64,000 nt of DNA, from NCBI GenBank assembly GCA_014218235.1, contig CM024766.1:19131346-19195345 (forward strand), in the 5' to 3' direction. Each line of letters opens with the position of its first letter. Position 1 is the stretch's first letter. This document shows, piece after piece, positions 45,376-55,725 of this stretch. The position numbers and the translations under genes are program-made. Under the pieces are notes generated by a model, which ran no database searches, was not told the DNA's origin, and worked only from the letters and a program-made list of their open reading frames with translations. This DNA is from Colocasia esculenta. Lineage: Eukaryota > Streptophyta > Magnoliopsida > Alismatales > Araceae.

Positions 45376-46681
45376 TGAAATGTTGCGGAAAACAACTATG
45401 ATGAAATCTAGAGGGGGGGGGGGGGTTGAATATATTTCAGTGAGTTTAAAATTCACTCTATTAGAAGCTAAGAGAAATTGATGTAAGACTCAAATCTAAA
45501 ACTCAATCACAATTCTAAACAGTTTAGATAGATCAAATGATGTGATAGCAATGAGCCTACCAACCATCTAGCGCACAAGCAATCAAACCACAAAGACACA
45601 ATGATTTAGGGTGGTTCGGATTACACAATTGTGTATCCTACATCCACCATCCACACACACACACACAATGTGGCTTATATCGCCAGTTCAGAATAGATCA
45701 CAATTCAACACACACAGTCTGAGATAACTGAGATCTTAGATTTGAACACACACACACGTGAAATTGGGCACAAGGATTTCTCCAATCTCACAAACCACAT
45801 ACTATGAGTTGAGTTTAAAGTGAAGAACGAGACAAGACACTTGAATTGTAAACTGAAGAGGTCTGGTTCGAATCCCCCTGTTCTGCTTCTGGTGGGAGAT
45901 CAGATCTTCTACTTCAACTCCAGGAAGAAGACTCTGAGATCCGGATATTCCTCTTGAAATGGATCATCCAAGGTGCTTGGAGCTTCAAATTCTTCAGATC
46001 AGGACGCAGATCTCCAAGATGAAGCCTTCCTCTGAAATCACCTGCTGCTTCTGAAAGTTGGAAGAACTGGAGTGTGTGTGCCTCCAAGTATGAGTGGATA
46101 ATGGGCATTTATAGTCCCATGGATCCACGAGATCCGTAGAATTTGGGGGCACAAAGATTCCCACTTAAAGTCTTCAATCAAACCCATCCACGTGTCCTTG
46201 CAATTCAGATCTGGAAAAATATCCGAGGTGTGTCGACACACTTTGTACTTGTGTTGACACACTATCCACTGTTTGCAGAATAGGCTTCTGGGAGGGACAG
46301 TGTGTGTCGACACACAAGCATCCTGTGTCGACACCACTGGCTACTGGCTTTAAAACAGGCTTCTGGGAGGGATAGTGAGTGTCAACACACAAGCATCCTG
46401 TGTCGACACCACTGACTCTATTATGCTCTGACTGCTTGTTGGATGCATGGAATGTGTCGACACCACTGAACTTGTGTCGACACAGCAGGCTTGCTTTCAT
46501 GTTTATTTCTTCTGGAATTGAGTTATGTGTTGACACACTGTCTGAATAGTGTCGACACCACTGTCATCATGAGAATATTTCTGTGAGCTACACATGAAAA
46601 ATGGTGTTAGATATAATTAAATCATGATTTCTACATTTGTATGGATCATAGTTAAACATCATCAAAATAAGAGATCCAACA
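45376..46681 (-). repeat. C4 3' LTR (1306 bp)
   Basis: Plus-strand ends TGAAATGTTGCGG and GAGATCCAACA. G-run of about 13 near 45413-45425, TATA box (ATTTATAG on the plus strand) at 46107-46114, and the GTCGAC pair array at 46232-46556. Confidence 0.94.
46232..46556. repeat. GTCGAC pair array in C4 3' LTR
   Basis: About ten words of the type TGTGTCGACACAC (or GTTGAC, GTCAAC variants), mostly in pairs 20-22 bp apart: 46232 and 46253, two further pairs at 21, one at about 20, the last at about 22. A block of about 70 bp (CAGGCTTCTGGGAGGGA, then one GTCGAC pair) is tandemly repeated. The array repeats in the 5' LTR at 58468-58792. Confidence 0.87.
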
Positions 46682-46977
46682 ATCTCCCCTTTTTTGATGA
46701 TGGCAACTATGATTCATTAAAAATTTTTGTTAACTCAAACATGAGATTTTAATGCAGTCATTCACATCATTCCATGGCATACAAAAATGACAATAACATC
46801 CCAGATTCACATTACATCAAAATCAAACATATCATTCAATTTCCAATTCCCAAAATGAGCAAGCATAAAATTCAATGTGTAGACCAACAATCAGAGTTAA
46901 CCAAAAAACTAAAGTATCACCCATTACAAATCATTACATCCTTCTCCCCCTTTAACATCATCAAAAGAAAAAAAGCA
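46682..46977 (-). other. C4 3' untranslated region and polypurine tract
   Basis: The plus-strand ATCTCCCCTTTTTT at 46682-46695 is the purine tract AAAAAAGGGGAGAT of the element, abutting the LTR. A second pyrimidine tract, CTTCTCCCCCTTTA, lies at 46940-46953. No gene seen in this interval. Confidence 0.87.
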
Positions 46978-48952
46978 TCATGTAGATGGAGGAGGAGGAG
47001 GTAGCTTGTCCTCAATTGTCTTCAATTTTGCTTCCAAAGCACCCAAATTAGATCTCAGCTAGGATTGCATAGTGGTCAGTCTGGTATGCAAAATTTCTTC
47101 CATTTTCTAAAGATTTTCGAAAACATGTGCTTGGAATTGAGTGAAGCCTTGAGACATGGGAGGAGGACCAGTTGATGAACTAGGAACAGTGCCTGTCTGC
47201 CATATGTTGCCAAATTCAGTTCTGAGATCTGCTATCTCCTGATCAATATGTGTTGTGTGTGCCTTCATATGTTCCATGTTTTCAATAAAGTAGGCAAAGG
47301 ACAACTGACACTTTGACACTTAATTCACAACATCTTTTCCAGTCTGAATACTTTGTTGGGTATGATCCAGAATATTAGATAATATAGCTTGCAAATCAAA
47401 TTGAAGACTATGTAGTTGAATGGAAGCATCACCCAAGGTTCCAACCAATCTGTTGAATCTTCTAATAGCATGTTCATCCATCTCTTGTTGTCTCAAAAAT
47501 TGACCATTCACTGTATACTCGAGTCTTTGAATTATGAGCTCAAAACTGGCAGACATTTCTCTCATAGATGAGTTCAGATTGTCAAATTGAACCTGAAGGA
47601 ATTTATAGAGCTCTGGAGGAATAGATGATCCACCAGATGAAGTGGAGGCTGAGCTATGATATTGCTGGAAGAAATTGGAAGGAACAAGCAAATGGGAAGG
47701 AGTTGGAGAAGCCTGAGGAGTTGGTGGAACTGGCATGTCTTGTGGGATAGCAGGTTCAACAGGTGGTTGTTGCACTGGATCACCCGGAGGGGCTTCAACT
47801 TTCGAAACATGCTCTTCTTCTACATTAGCTGCTGGTGGTTCCACAATAGGCCCTCTAAGCACTTGATCTCCTTCAATTCTAAACCCCATAAACTTCTTCA
47901 TATGGTGTAAACAATATATGTTGTTCTGAGGTATTTTCTGTACCTTCTTATTTAGAAAAGAGACTCCAAAATGCTCAAGGACAACAGTCAAATGAGCAAC
48001 ATAAGGCAAGGATCTATGAAGTTCTTTCCTAATAGTCTTAGAGATGATTTGAGACATAATTAAATTCAAGTTCACCTTGATGTTCTTCTTCATGCAATAC
48101 AGAATAAATCTCTGAATGTCAGTGAGCCTATTCCTACCACCACCTTGAGGAGTGATTATGGTGGTAAAAATATGGTGTACCAATCTGAGTGTTGGAGAAA
48201 AATTGTTGGTGTTGAAACGAGTGACATGAGTCTGTTTAGAATCTTTCTTGTCATGAGGAAGACCAGTAAGAAGAGTATATGCCTCATGAAGGTTAAACTT
48301 ATAGCTGCAATAATCTTCACCAGAATCAGGTATGTGAAATAGTTGTGAAGCCAATTCTGGAGTGAAAAGAATCTGAACACCCTTAACCTATGATTTGAAA
48401 CCTTCTTCAGTATCCACAATATTCAGATATAATTCTTGAACTAAACAAGGATAAAAGGTTCTGAAATCAGAAATGAAATGAAGCCATCCTTGAAATTCAA
48501 AGAAGGGAACAAACTCAGGGAATGCATCAGCAAGGTCTTGATTAGATAAATCCACAGCCCTAGGTTTTAAGGTAGACCTCCCTTCAGTGACAGTCTGAGA
48601 AGGGGTTGCTACTGGAGTCCCAGATGTGTCAGAGGAAGACTCTTCTACCGACTGACGCTTAGGGTTTGTGGAAGGGGTGCCATCAAGGGATGAATCATCG
48701 TCATCATAATCACTAGAATCATGAATAACTTTCCTCTTAGGGTATCTTGAAGGCATGGGGGACTTGCCTTTACTTTGTGGGGGTTGATCTGCCCCGCTTG
48801 GATGGTGTACCAGAAGGACCAGAGTCTGACTTCCTCTTAAACGGATCATGCCGAAATTTGCTTCTTCTTTTTGGTTGTGGTTCCTCGATGACAACACCTC
48901 TTGCAGCCGCCTTGGACTTGGCTCCACGCCTTGGAGTCTGCTTAGGTGCCAT
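46978..48952 (-). pseudogene. C4 ORF3: third gene between pol and 3' LTR (about 658 codons)
   Basis: Minus strand; ATG at 48950-48952, final TGA at 46978-46980. N terminus very basic (KRRSKFRHDPFKRK), then a Ser/Asp-rich acidic stretch (SDYDDDDSS). A conserved-looking central domain runs about 48490-47850 (WLHFISDFRTFYPCLVQELY, KGVQILFTPELASQLFHIP, RFNTNNFSPTLRLVHHIF, FILYCMKKNIKVNL, RKELHRSLPYVAHLTVVLEH). It resembles the 'putative plant transposon protein' family found in SIRE and Athila third ORFs. Then a Pro-rich linker (PPTPQASPTPS) and coiled-coil segments (47560-47050), ending PPPPPST. Lesions: one frameshift near 48785 and stops at 48385-48387, 47317-47319, 47104-47106 and about 47060. 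I see no signal peptide or membrane segment, so an envelope role is not supported here. Function unknown. Confidence 0.82.
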
Positions 48953-50732
48953 TGAAGGATGGAGAAAGATGAAGAAACCCGGAAGATGGATGAAGAACTC
49001 CGGAGAATGCAGAGGATCGGTTGCAAAGAAAGAAGGAGAGGGAAGTTTGAAAGGGTGGGAAACTGCTAAATAGGGTCGACCTAAGTTGGTTAAGAATTGT
49101 TGGATCTTTGAAAATGATGAGAAGAAAAATCTTTATTGTGATAAAAAGAGTCTAAAACCAATTATTCAAGGATTTTTAATATGTTAAAGATTTCATATCC
49201 AATTTCTCATCATCAATCCTTTACAAATTTACTGATTTGAGGAATATCATTCAAAATTTGGCCATTGAAAAATTCTGAAGCACCTGGATGACAACTCAAT
49301 TGAATTACAATATTCTCTTCAGACAAGAATCATTATTTTACATCTTACTAAACCAAAGTAAGGTGATTTCTCCAGGATAAATGCAATTTGTATTGAAATT
49401 AAACACCCTTAAAAGATCTGATTTACGTATAAATTGTTCATTTTGTTTGATTGATTTTTCTTTAAATTGAAGCAATGAGAATTCAAATATAGTAAGTCTT
49501 TTTCACTCAAGTACACATGTTTTTCACACACCAGAGTCCCTGGTTACTGAAGATTTACTAATTATCCTGCTTCAAGGGGTTAATGAAAACCTTTTTACAT
49601 GAAAATATACGTTTATCAGACGTCAATATTTCCAGTTACTCAGTTAACATTGATTTTTAATATTTTGATTTGACCCCTTAGAACAGAGATAACAAGACAC
49701 CTCATGACATACATAGCTCTTCACCTTTTGTGAAGGTGTGCAGTTTCTCAGTGTACATGCCATTGCTCTGCCAGAAAAATAACTTGTTTATGAACATCAA
49801 GAAGTTAACACAATTTTAAAAGAAATGTATAAGGTCAATACTTAATTAAACATTTTTCAACCAAAGAAATTAGATTACTTTAGAATTTCAGAAAGCAAAA
49901 GCATGTTGACTTGAGAAATATGTTAAGATAATTAAGAATTCATTCCTTGTTATTTTCAGAAGAATTAATGATCATTTCATGAATTACATATTCATCAAAT
50001 CACTAAACTAGTTTTGGTTTGATGAGAGAAAGAGCAGTGAAGCCTTTAGCTCCCCCTGAATTATTGATCTTATCAATTTTTTTTTTATAAAAAATAAAGG
50101 AAATCCTTCTTCAATCATAGAATTTACAAGAAAGTCAAATGAAATGGATGTGATTCAGATTGAAAGATTTAAGAATAGAATAGAAGAGATGTGTCGACAC
50201 AGAAATGGACATATGTTGACACAGAATCTATGAAGAGACTACTTAGAGATCAAAAACAAGGTCTAGTGTCGACACTACACTGATTGTGTGTCGACCTGAC
50301 AACATTGCAAAAACTCACATTTCCTCAGCAAATTTGATCAACCATAGCAGCTTGTTCTCAAAAACTTCATGTGCAAATTTGATTCCTTTGAAACCAAATT
50401 TCAGAACTCACTTTCACTTCTCAAGCAACAATGCTCCCCCTCAACATGTGCATTAATGAAACATATTACATTCAAATCATACACACTGAATCTCAGCATT
50501 CAATTTCAGCAAGCAAACAAGCATGATCAAGCATGTTTCAAACACAACCAATTTTAATTAAAAAAAAAACATTAATGATTCTTACACAAGGTAGATCATT
50601 GGTACTTGGCAGAGGTTATTCCTCACACATAATGATAGTTTCCAGACAAGCTTGACTTGTCTTTCCACAGTTCACCATTTGATATACCAATTTGATCTTT
50701 GCATAAGAATCTCAATTGATTTCACTTTTTTT
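48953..50732. other. C4 spacer between ORF3 and pol, no gene seen
   Basis: About 1.8 kb, AT-rich, with no convincing coding sequence on either strand. It holds a GTCGAC cluster at 50193-50295 resembling the LTR arrays, and a poly-T run near 50070. It may contain leader or promoter signals for ORF3; that is inference. Confidence 0.6.
50193..50295. repeat. GTCGAC pairs in C4 internal spacer
   Basis: GTCGAC at 50193 with GTTGAC at 50215 (step 22), and GTCGAC at 50268 and 50290 (step 22). Same word and spacing as the LTR arrays but about 3.6 kb inside the element. Confidence 0.82.
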
Positions 50733-51498
50733 TTATTGCATATTGCAAATTCCAAGTTCTCTTCTCAATGATGTGAATCTTTCTTCAGCCAATGGTTTTG
50801 TAAAAATGTCAACAATTTGTTTTTCAGTAGGAATGAATTCCAAATCAATGTTCTTGTTAGCAACTTCATCCCTAAGAAAATGATGTCTGATTTCAATATG
50901 TTTTGTCCTGGAATGTTGAATTGGGTTTTTGGAGAGATTAATGGCACTAGTATTGTCACATGATAGATGAACATCCAATATCAATATTATAGTCAAGCAG
51001 TTGACTTTTAATCCACAACACTTGAGCTGCACAACTCCCTGCAGCAACATATTCTACTTCTGTAGTAGAGAGTGCAACTGAGTGTTGCTTTTTGGATGCC
51101 CATGTTACCATGCAATTTCCCAAGAATTGACAGTAACCACTAGTACTCTTCCTATCAAGTTTACACCCAGCATAATCAGCATCAGAATATGAAATTAAAT
51201 CAGCATGACACCCAGCTGGATACCATAAACCCAATTCATAAGTACCACAGAGATATCTAAATATTCTCTTAACTGCAAGCAAGTGACTTTCCTTTGGACT
51301 AGACTGAAATCTAGCACAAAGACACACATTGAATTGAATATCTGGCCTACTTGCAGTAAGATATAAGAGAGATCCAATCATACCTCTATATTGCTTTGCA
51401 TTAACCAATTTACCTTTTTCGTCATTGTCCAACTTGATGCTTGTGCTCATGGGAGTGGATGCTGGCTTGGCTTGTTCAAATTGGAATCTTTTGAGCAA
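50733..51498 (-). pseudogene. pol: C4 RNase H (with RT end) pseudogene
   Basis: Minus strand: KPASTPMSTSIKLD, YRGMIGSLLYLTASRPDI, the RNase H motifs LISYSDADYAGCKLDRKSTS (first Asp), ALSTTEVEYVAAGSC (Glu), a frameshift near 50960, then HLSCDNTSAINLSKNP (Asp), RTKHIEIRHHFLRD and the end FTKPLAEERF. Copia-type RNase H with the key acidic residues kept. Stop at 50733-50735. Confidence 0.92.
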
Positions 51499-52364
51499 CT
51501 CGTTGACATATTTGGCTTGATTAATAAAGAATCCATCCTCAAGTTATTTAACCTGCAAACCAAGGAAAAACTGTAACTCTCCCATAAGACTCATTTCAAA
51601 CTCATTGTGCATGTGATTTGAAAACTCTTCACGCAGTGAAGGATTGGTGGAACAAAAAATAATATCATCCACATATACCTGAACTACAATGATATGATTG
51701 TGGACAGATTTTGTAAAAAGAGTTTGATCCACCTTACCTCTAGAATAATTTTTACTAACCAGAAAACTGCTCAGCCTGTCATACCATGCTCTTAGAGCCT
51801 GTTTCAAACCATAAAGAGCTTTGTGCAGTTTATAAACATGGTTAGGTTTATCATGATCTTCAAATCAGGTGGTTGAGCAACAAACACTTCCTCTTTAATA
51901 TAACCATTCAGAAAAGCAATTTTCACATCCATTTGAAACAGTTTGAAATTTCTTGAACATGCATATGCCAATAGAATTCTTACAGCTTCTAACCTAGCTA
52001 CTGGTGCCAAGGACTCTTCAAAGTCAACCCCAAATTCCTGATTGTATCCTTTTGCAACCAGTCTAGCTTTATTCCTAACAACTTTTCCTTCCTCATTCAA
52101 TTTATTCCTAAACACCCATCTAGTTCCAATTATTGAGTTTTAAGATTTTCTGGGAACTAGACTCCAAACATTATTCCTTTTGAATTGATTTAATTCATCA
52201 TGCATTGCTTCTACCCAAGAGTTATCTTTCAAAGCCTCTTCAATGTTTTTGGGTTCCACTTGAGATATAAAAGCCATTTGGTCTTGTTCAATGATGTTTT
52301 TGAAATGAGACCTAGTATGAACCCTATCATTGACATTACCTACAACATTTTCAAGTGGATGATC
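51499..52364 (-). pseudogene. pol: C4 reverse transcriptase pseudogene
   Basis: Minus strand: a leader region with a stop near 52140, then FRNKLNEEGKVVRNKARLVA, YNQEFGVDFEESLAPVARLE, AVRILLAYACSRNFKLFQMD, VKIAFLNGYIKEEVFV. A frameshift near 51805 precedes KQALRAWYDRLSSFLV and the catalytic VQVYVDDIIFCSTN, which is intact, then FEMSLMGELQFFLGLQVK and a stop at about 51544. Copia RT with its active site preserved. Confidence 0.92.
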
Positions 52365-53500
52365 TTAGGAATATTTAAAATTACCTCTTGTCACTGTACT
52401 TACTTGCTCTGGTGTCGACCTGATACTATGTTGTGTTGACACATCCTCATGTTCAGCAACTTCTTCATTCTCCAGTGGTTGATCTGATTTTTTCAAAAGA
52501 ATATCAACATCTTCTTCTTGGTTCCTGCAAGAGTCATGGTCATTAGGTTTTTCACAATTTTCATCAAAAATGACATGTGTAGTTTCTTCCACAGTTTTTG
52601 ATTCATTATTAAATACCCTATATGACCTTGAATTTTCAGAATACCCTAGAAAAATGCCTACATCACTCTTCTTTTCAAATTTATCTAGATCATGTTTATC
52701 ATTATTGTGAATGAAGACTTTACTTCCAAAGACCCTGAAATAAGCAATGTGAGGTTTCTTACCTTTTAAGAGTTTATAGGAAGTTTTCTTAAGGACAAGT
52801 TTTACCATAACTCTGTTGAGAACATAACATGAAGTATTGACAGCTTCTGCCCAAAAGCTCCTTGGAAGCTGACTTTCAATCAACAAAGTTCAGGACATCT
52901 CCACCAATGTCCTATTCTTCCTTTCAACAATTCCATTCTATTCAGGAGTCCTTGGGGAAGCAAATTTGTGATCAATTCCTTTATTTCTGCAAAAATCAAA
53001 AAATAGATTATTGTCAAATTCTCCTCCATGATCAGTAAGAATGGAGTAGATTTTATTTGTTTTTCCATTTTCAATTTTATTAACAACAACTTGGAAATTT
53101 TCAAGTGTGTCACTCTTATGAGATAGAAAAAATACCCAGGTAAATCTAGAGAAATCATCAACAATCACAAACCCAAATCTATGTCCACTAAGACTGAGTG
53201 TCCTAGTAGGATCAAATAAATCCATATGCAACAATTCAAAGGGTTTGGAAGTGATTAAAGGTGCAACATATTTGAATGATTTCCTAGTTTGTTTACCTAG
53301 AGCACATGTAGAACACACAATTGCATTTTTCTTTTTCTTCATTTTAGGTAATCCATTCACAAGAGCATGTCTCATCAATTTATTCAAAACATTCTCACTA
53401 GCATGACCTAGCCTACGATGCCACAATTGAAACAGATCATGCTGACTAGCAACTAGGCAAAGATTTTCATGTTGATGCTCATTCAGGTCAACTAGATAAA
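52365..53500 (-). pseudogene. pol: C4 integrase pseudogene
   Basis: Copia integrase on the minus strand. HHCC zinc domain (LWHRRLGHASENVLNKLM, CSTCALGKQTRKSF), core with LLHMDLFDPTRT (first Asp), YSILTDHGGEFDN (second Asp) and GIVERKNRTLVEMS (Glu), so the DDE triad is complete. A TAG at about 52935 and a TGA at about 52887 interrupt it. The C-terminal part follows (LPRSFWAEAVNTSCYVLNRV, DVGIFLGYSENSRSYRVF, VEETTHVIFDE) and an acidic linker to RT with a stop at about 52365. The linker DNA contains a GTCGAC/GTTGAC pair (52414-52440). Confidence 0.92.
52414..52440. repeat. GTCGAC/GTTGAC pair in coding linker of C4 pol
   Basis: GTCGAC at 52414 and GTTGAC at 52435, step 21, inside the integrase-RT linker (encoded there as VSTQHSIRSTPEQVST on the minus strand). 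The flanks GGTGTCGACC and TGTGTTGACACA match LTR-type words. Confidence 0.8.
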
Positions 53501-53852
53501 CATTGTTAATCCTTTGACCAAGAAATTTTATTTTTCTAGAATCCTTTTCAACAATTTCACATGATTCAGAATTGAAAATTACCTTAAGGCCTTTGTCACA
53601 AAGTTGACTAATGCTCAGTAAGTTATGGTCAAGGCCTTCTACTAGCAAGACATTCTCAATAGAGCTTGAAGGATTCTTACCAATTTTTCCAGTTCCAATG
53701 ATTTGACCTTTGTTTTTACCTCTAAAGATCACTTGTCCACCATCTTTCTCAGTTAGTGAAGAAAATTTCTCCCTATCCCCAGTCATATGTCTTGAACAAC
53801 CACTGTCAAGGTACCATTTGTCTTTCTTGTGGGCTATAAGACATTCCTGCAA
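53501..53852 (-). pseudogene. pol: C4 protease region
   Basis: Minus strand: ECLIAHKKDKWYLDSGCSRH, with the intact copia protease Asp-Ser-Gly, then GGQVIFRGKNKGQIIGTGKI and LDHNLLSISQLCDKGLKV leading into integrase. The frame is open here. It is in the same frame as gag, separated by a TAA at 53859-53861. Confidence 0.92.
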
Positions 53853-54025
53853 AAATGTTTAGAAAGAAGATTTTGGTATCCAAATTTCTTTGGGTCCCAT
53901 CAGTTTTCTCAATTCAATAACAAGTTGTTTTGGAATCCAGATTTGTTTCATTCTACATATATTCACTTTTGATCTGCATTTGTCATCAGTATGTCTGGAT
54001 TTTTTGCAGATAGTGCATGTCATGA

Positions 54026-55725
54026 TGAAGGATCGAGGAAAAGGTGTGGATAAGATCTAGAAGGGGGGGGGGATGAATAGATCTATGCCACTCTATGCGG
54101 AAGCTTAAGCAATTTAAAATTACTTTGAGAATCAGAGGCAATTTAATCAGTGAAAAACACAGATCTGATGAGATGATAGGTGAGTTGATAAATAGATGTG
54201 AAACCAATTGATTAAGTGAATTTTAAGCGATCCTATGCAAGCATCTAACAGATAATGGAATCAAACCACAAATAGACAAGTGGACACAAATCACCCATGT
54301 GATTCCTACATCCACCCCTCACACCCAGTGAGGATTCACTAAACAACTTGGGTAACACACCCACTGGAGCCAGACAACTCCAACACCTGAGCTTACAACT
54401 CACACACCTCTAGAGTAAGACTACTCTAGATCCCTGAGCAAGACTGCTCAACAAACACTTGAGCTCGATGACTCAAACTGAGCACAATGGCTCACAAACA
54501 ACTATGCTAGACACCAACACAAGACATAGATCTTCTTGCAGCAGATCATGTCACACATGAGAACATTCATGAGAATTATGCAGAAGCACTTGCACAATCT
54601 CAAAATGTCTCAGAAGAACAAAAGTACAAAGAAGATTATATGAAAAGACTTTGTTCTTCAGTGTACTCCCTTGTAGAAGCTCAGATTGGGAAGAGGCTTG
54701 AATTCTTGAAGTCCCAGCCGATGCTCTGCACAATTGAACTTGGGGATCTTCCTTAAAATCTTCTCCAACAGATGCTTCTACTTGATCTACTTCCTTGAGG
54801 CGCTTCAGATGCTTCTTCAACAATCACACTCCAATTCTCACAATCGAATTGATGAGAATTGGTCTTCAGAAGACACCAGGAGAGCAGAGGAGGGAGATGA
54901 ACTCTTCTCGCCGCCAAAGGGAACTTTCTGGAGGCTCCAAGGGTTCGTTGGGTCTCTTGATGTGATGGATGGCCAATTGGGGGCCTTTTATACCCAAAAG
55001 ATTCCAAAGATACCCTTTAGGTACAAGGGCACACGATCCTAGGTTGATACACCATCGCCCTAGGCTGACACGTGGCAATCATCCATCTTAAGTTGGAATT
55101 TTTCCATAGTGTGTCGACCTACCCTGGTGGTGGTGTCGACACACTATCCCAAATCTGAAAACAGGCTGTTCTGGGAACAAGGTCCAGTGTCGACCTGCTC
55201 CCATCTTGTGTCGACCTGCTGTCCCATTCTTCAAACAGACTGTTCTGGGAGTTGATCCAGTGTCGACCAGCCCTAGTGGTAGTGTCGACCTGCTGTCCCA
55301 ATCCTGCAAACAGGCTGTTCTGGGAACGAGGTCCAGTGTCGACCTGCCCTGATCCTGTGTCGACCTGGGTAGACTAATTCTTGGAATCTGCAACTCGTGT
55401 CGACCTGCTTTTTGACTTGTGTCGACACAGTCTCAGCATTTCTTCAGCTTTTTGCCTTTGAGACTGAGGTGTTGTGTCGACACCATTGAGGGGTGTGTCG
55501 ACACCATTGTTGCAAAAGGTATTTGTACCTGAAAATTAAACACATATATCATTAGTAAAATGTTTTATTATGAGTACAAATGATAAGTGTGTTTTGAAAC
55601 ATGCTTTTTAAATATGTAATTCAGTTGAAATGTGTTTATCATGTTTCAATTAATTTGCATTCAAATCACATTTGTCATCATCAAAATAGGAGGGGAAAAG
55701 ATATGAAATTACACTCAACCCAACA
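54026..55725 (-). mobile_element. S4: solo SIRE-type LTR inside C4 gag (1700 bp)
   Basis: Plus-strand ends TGAAGGATCG and CTCAACCCAACA, flanked by perfect copies CATGA (54021-54025 and 55726-55730). Typical SIRE LTR parts: G-run at 54063-54072, TATA box (CTTTTATA, 54985-54992), GTCGAC pair array (55113-55502), and ATTTGTCATCATCAAAATAG near the LTR start. No internal domain. A family of its own, distinct from the C4 and C2 LTRs. Confidence 0.95.
55113..55502. repeat. GTCGAC pair array in S4
   Basis: Pairs with steps of 22, 21, 22, 21, 22 and 21 bp (first 55113 and 55135; last ends 55502). Flanks are mostly GTGTCGACCTG or GTGTCGACACC. A block of about 80 bp (TGTTCTGGGAAC, AGGTCCAGTGTCGACCTG) is repeated three times. 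Confidence 0.87.

Noticed and set aside
47320..48354. ORF3 of C4 as a captured host gene
   Set aside because: The central domain resembles the third-ORF family already known from plant retrotransposons, and its position between pol and the 3' LTR is standard for SIRE-type elements.
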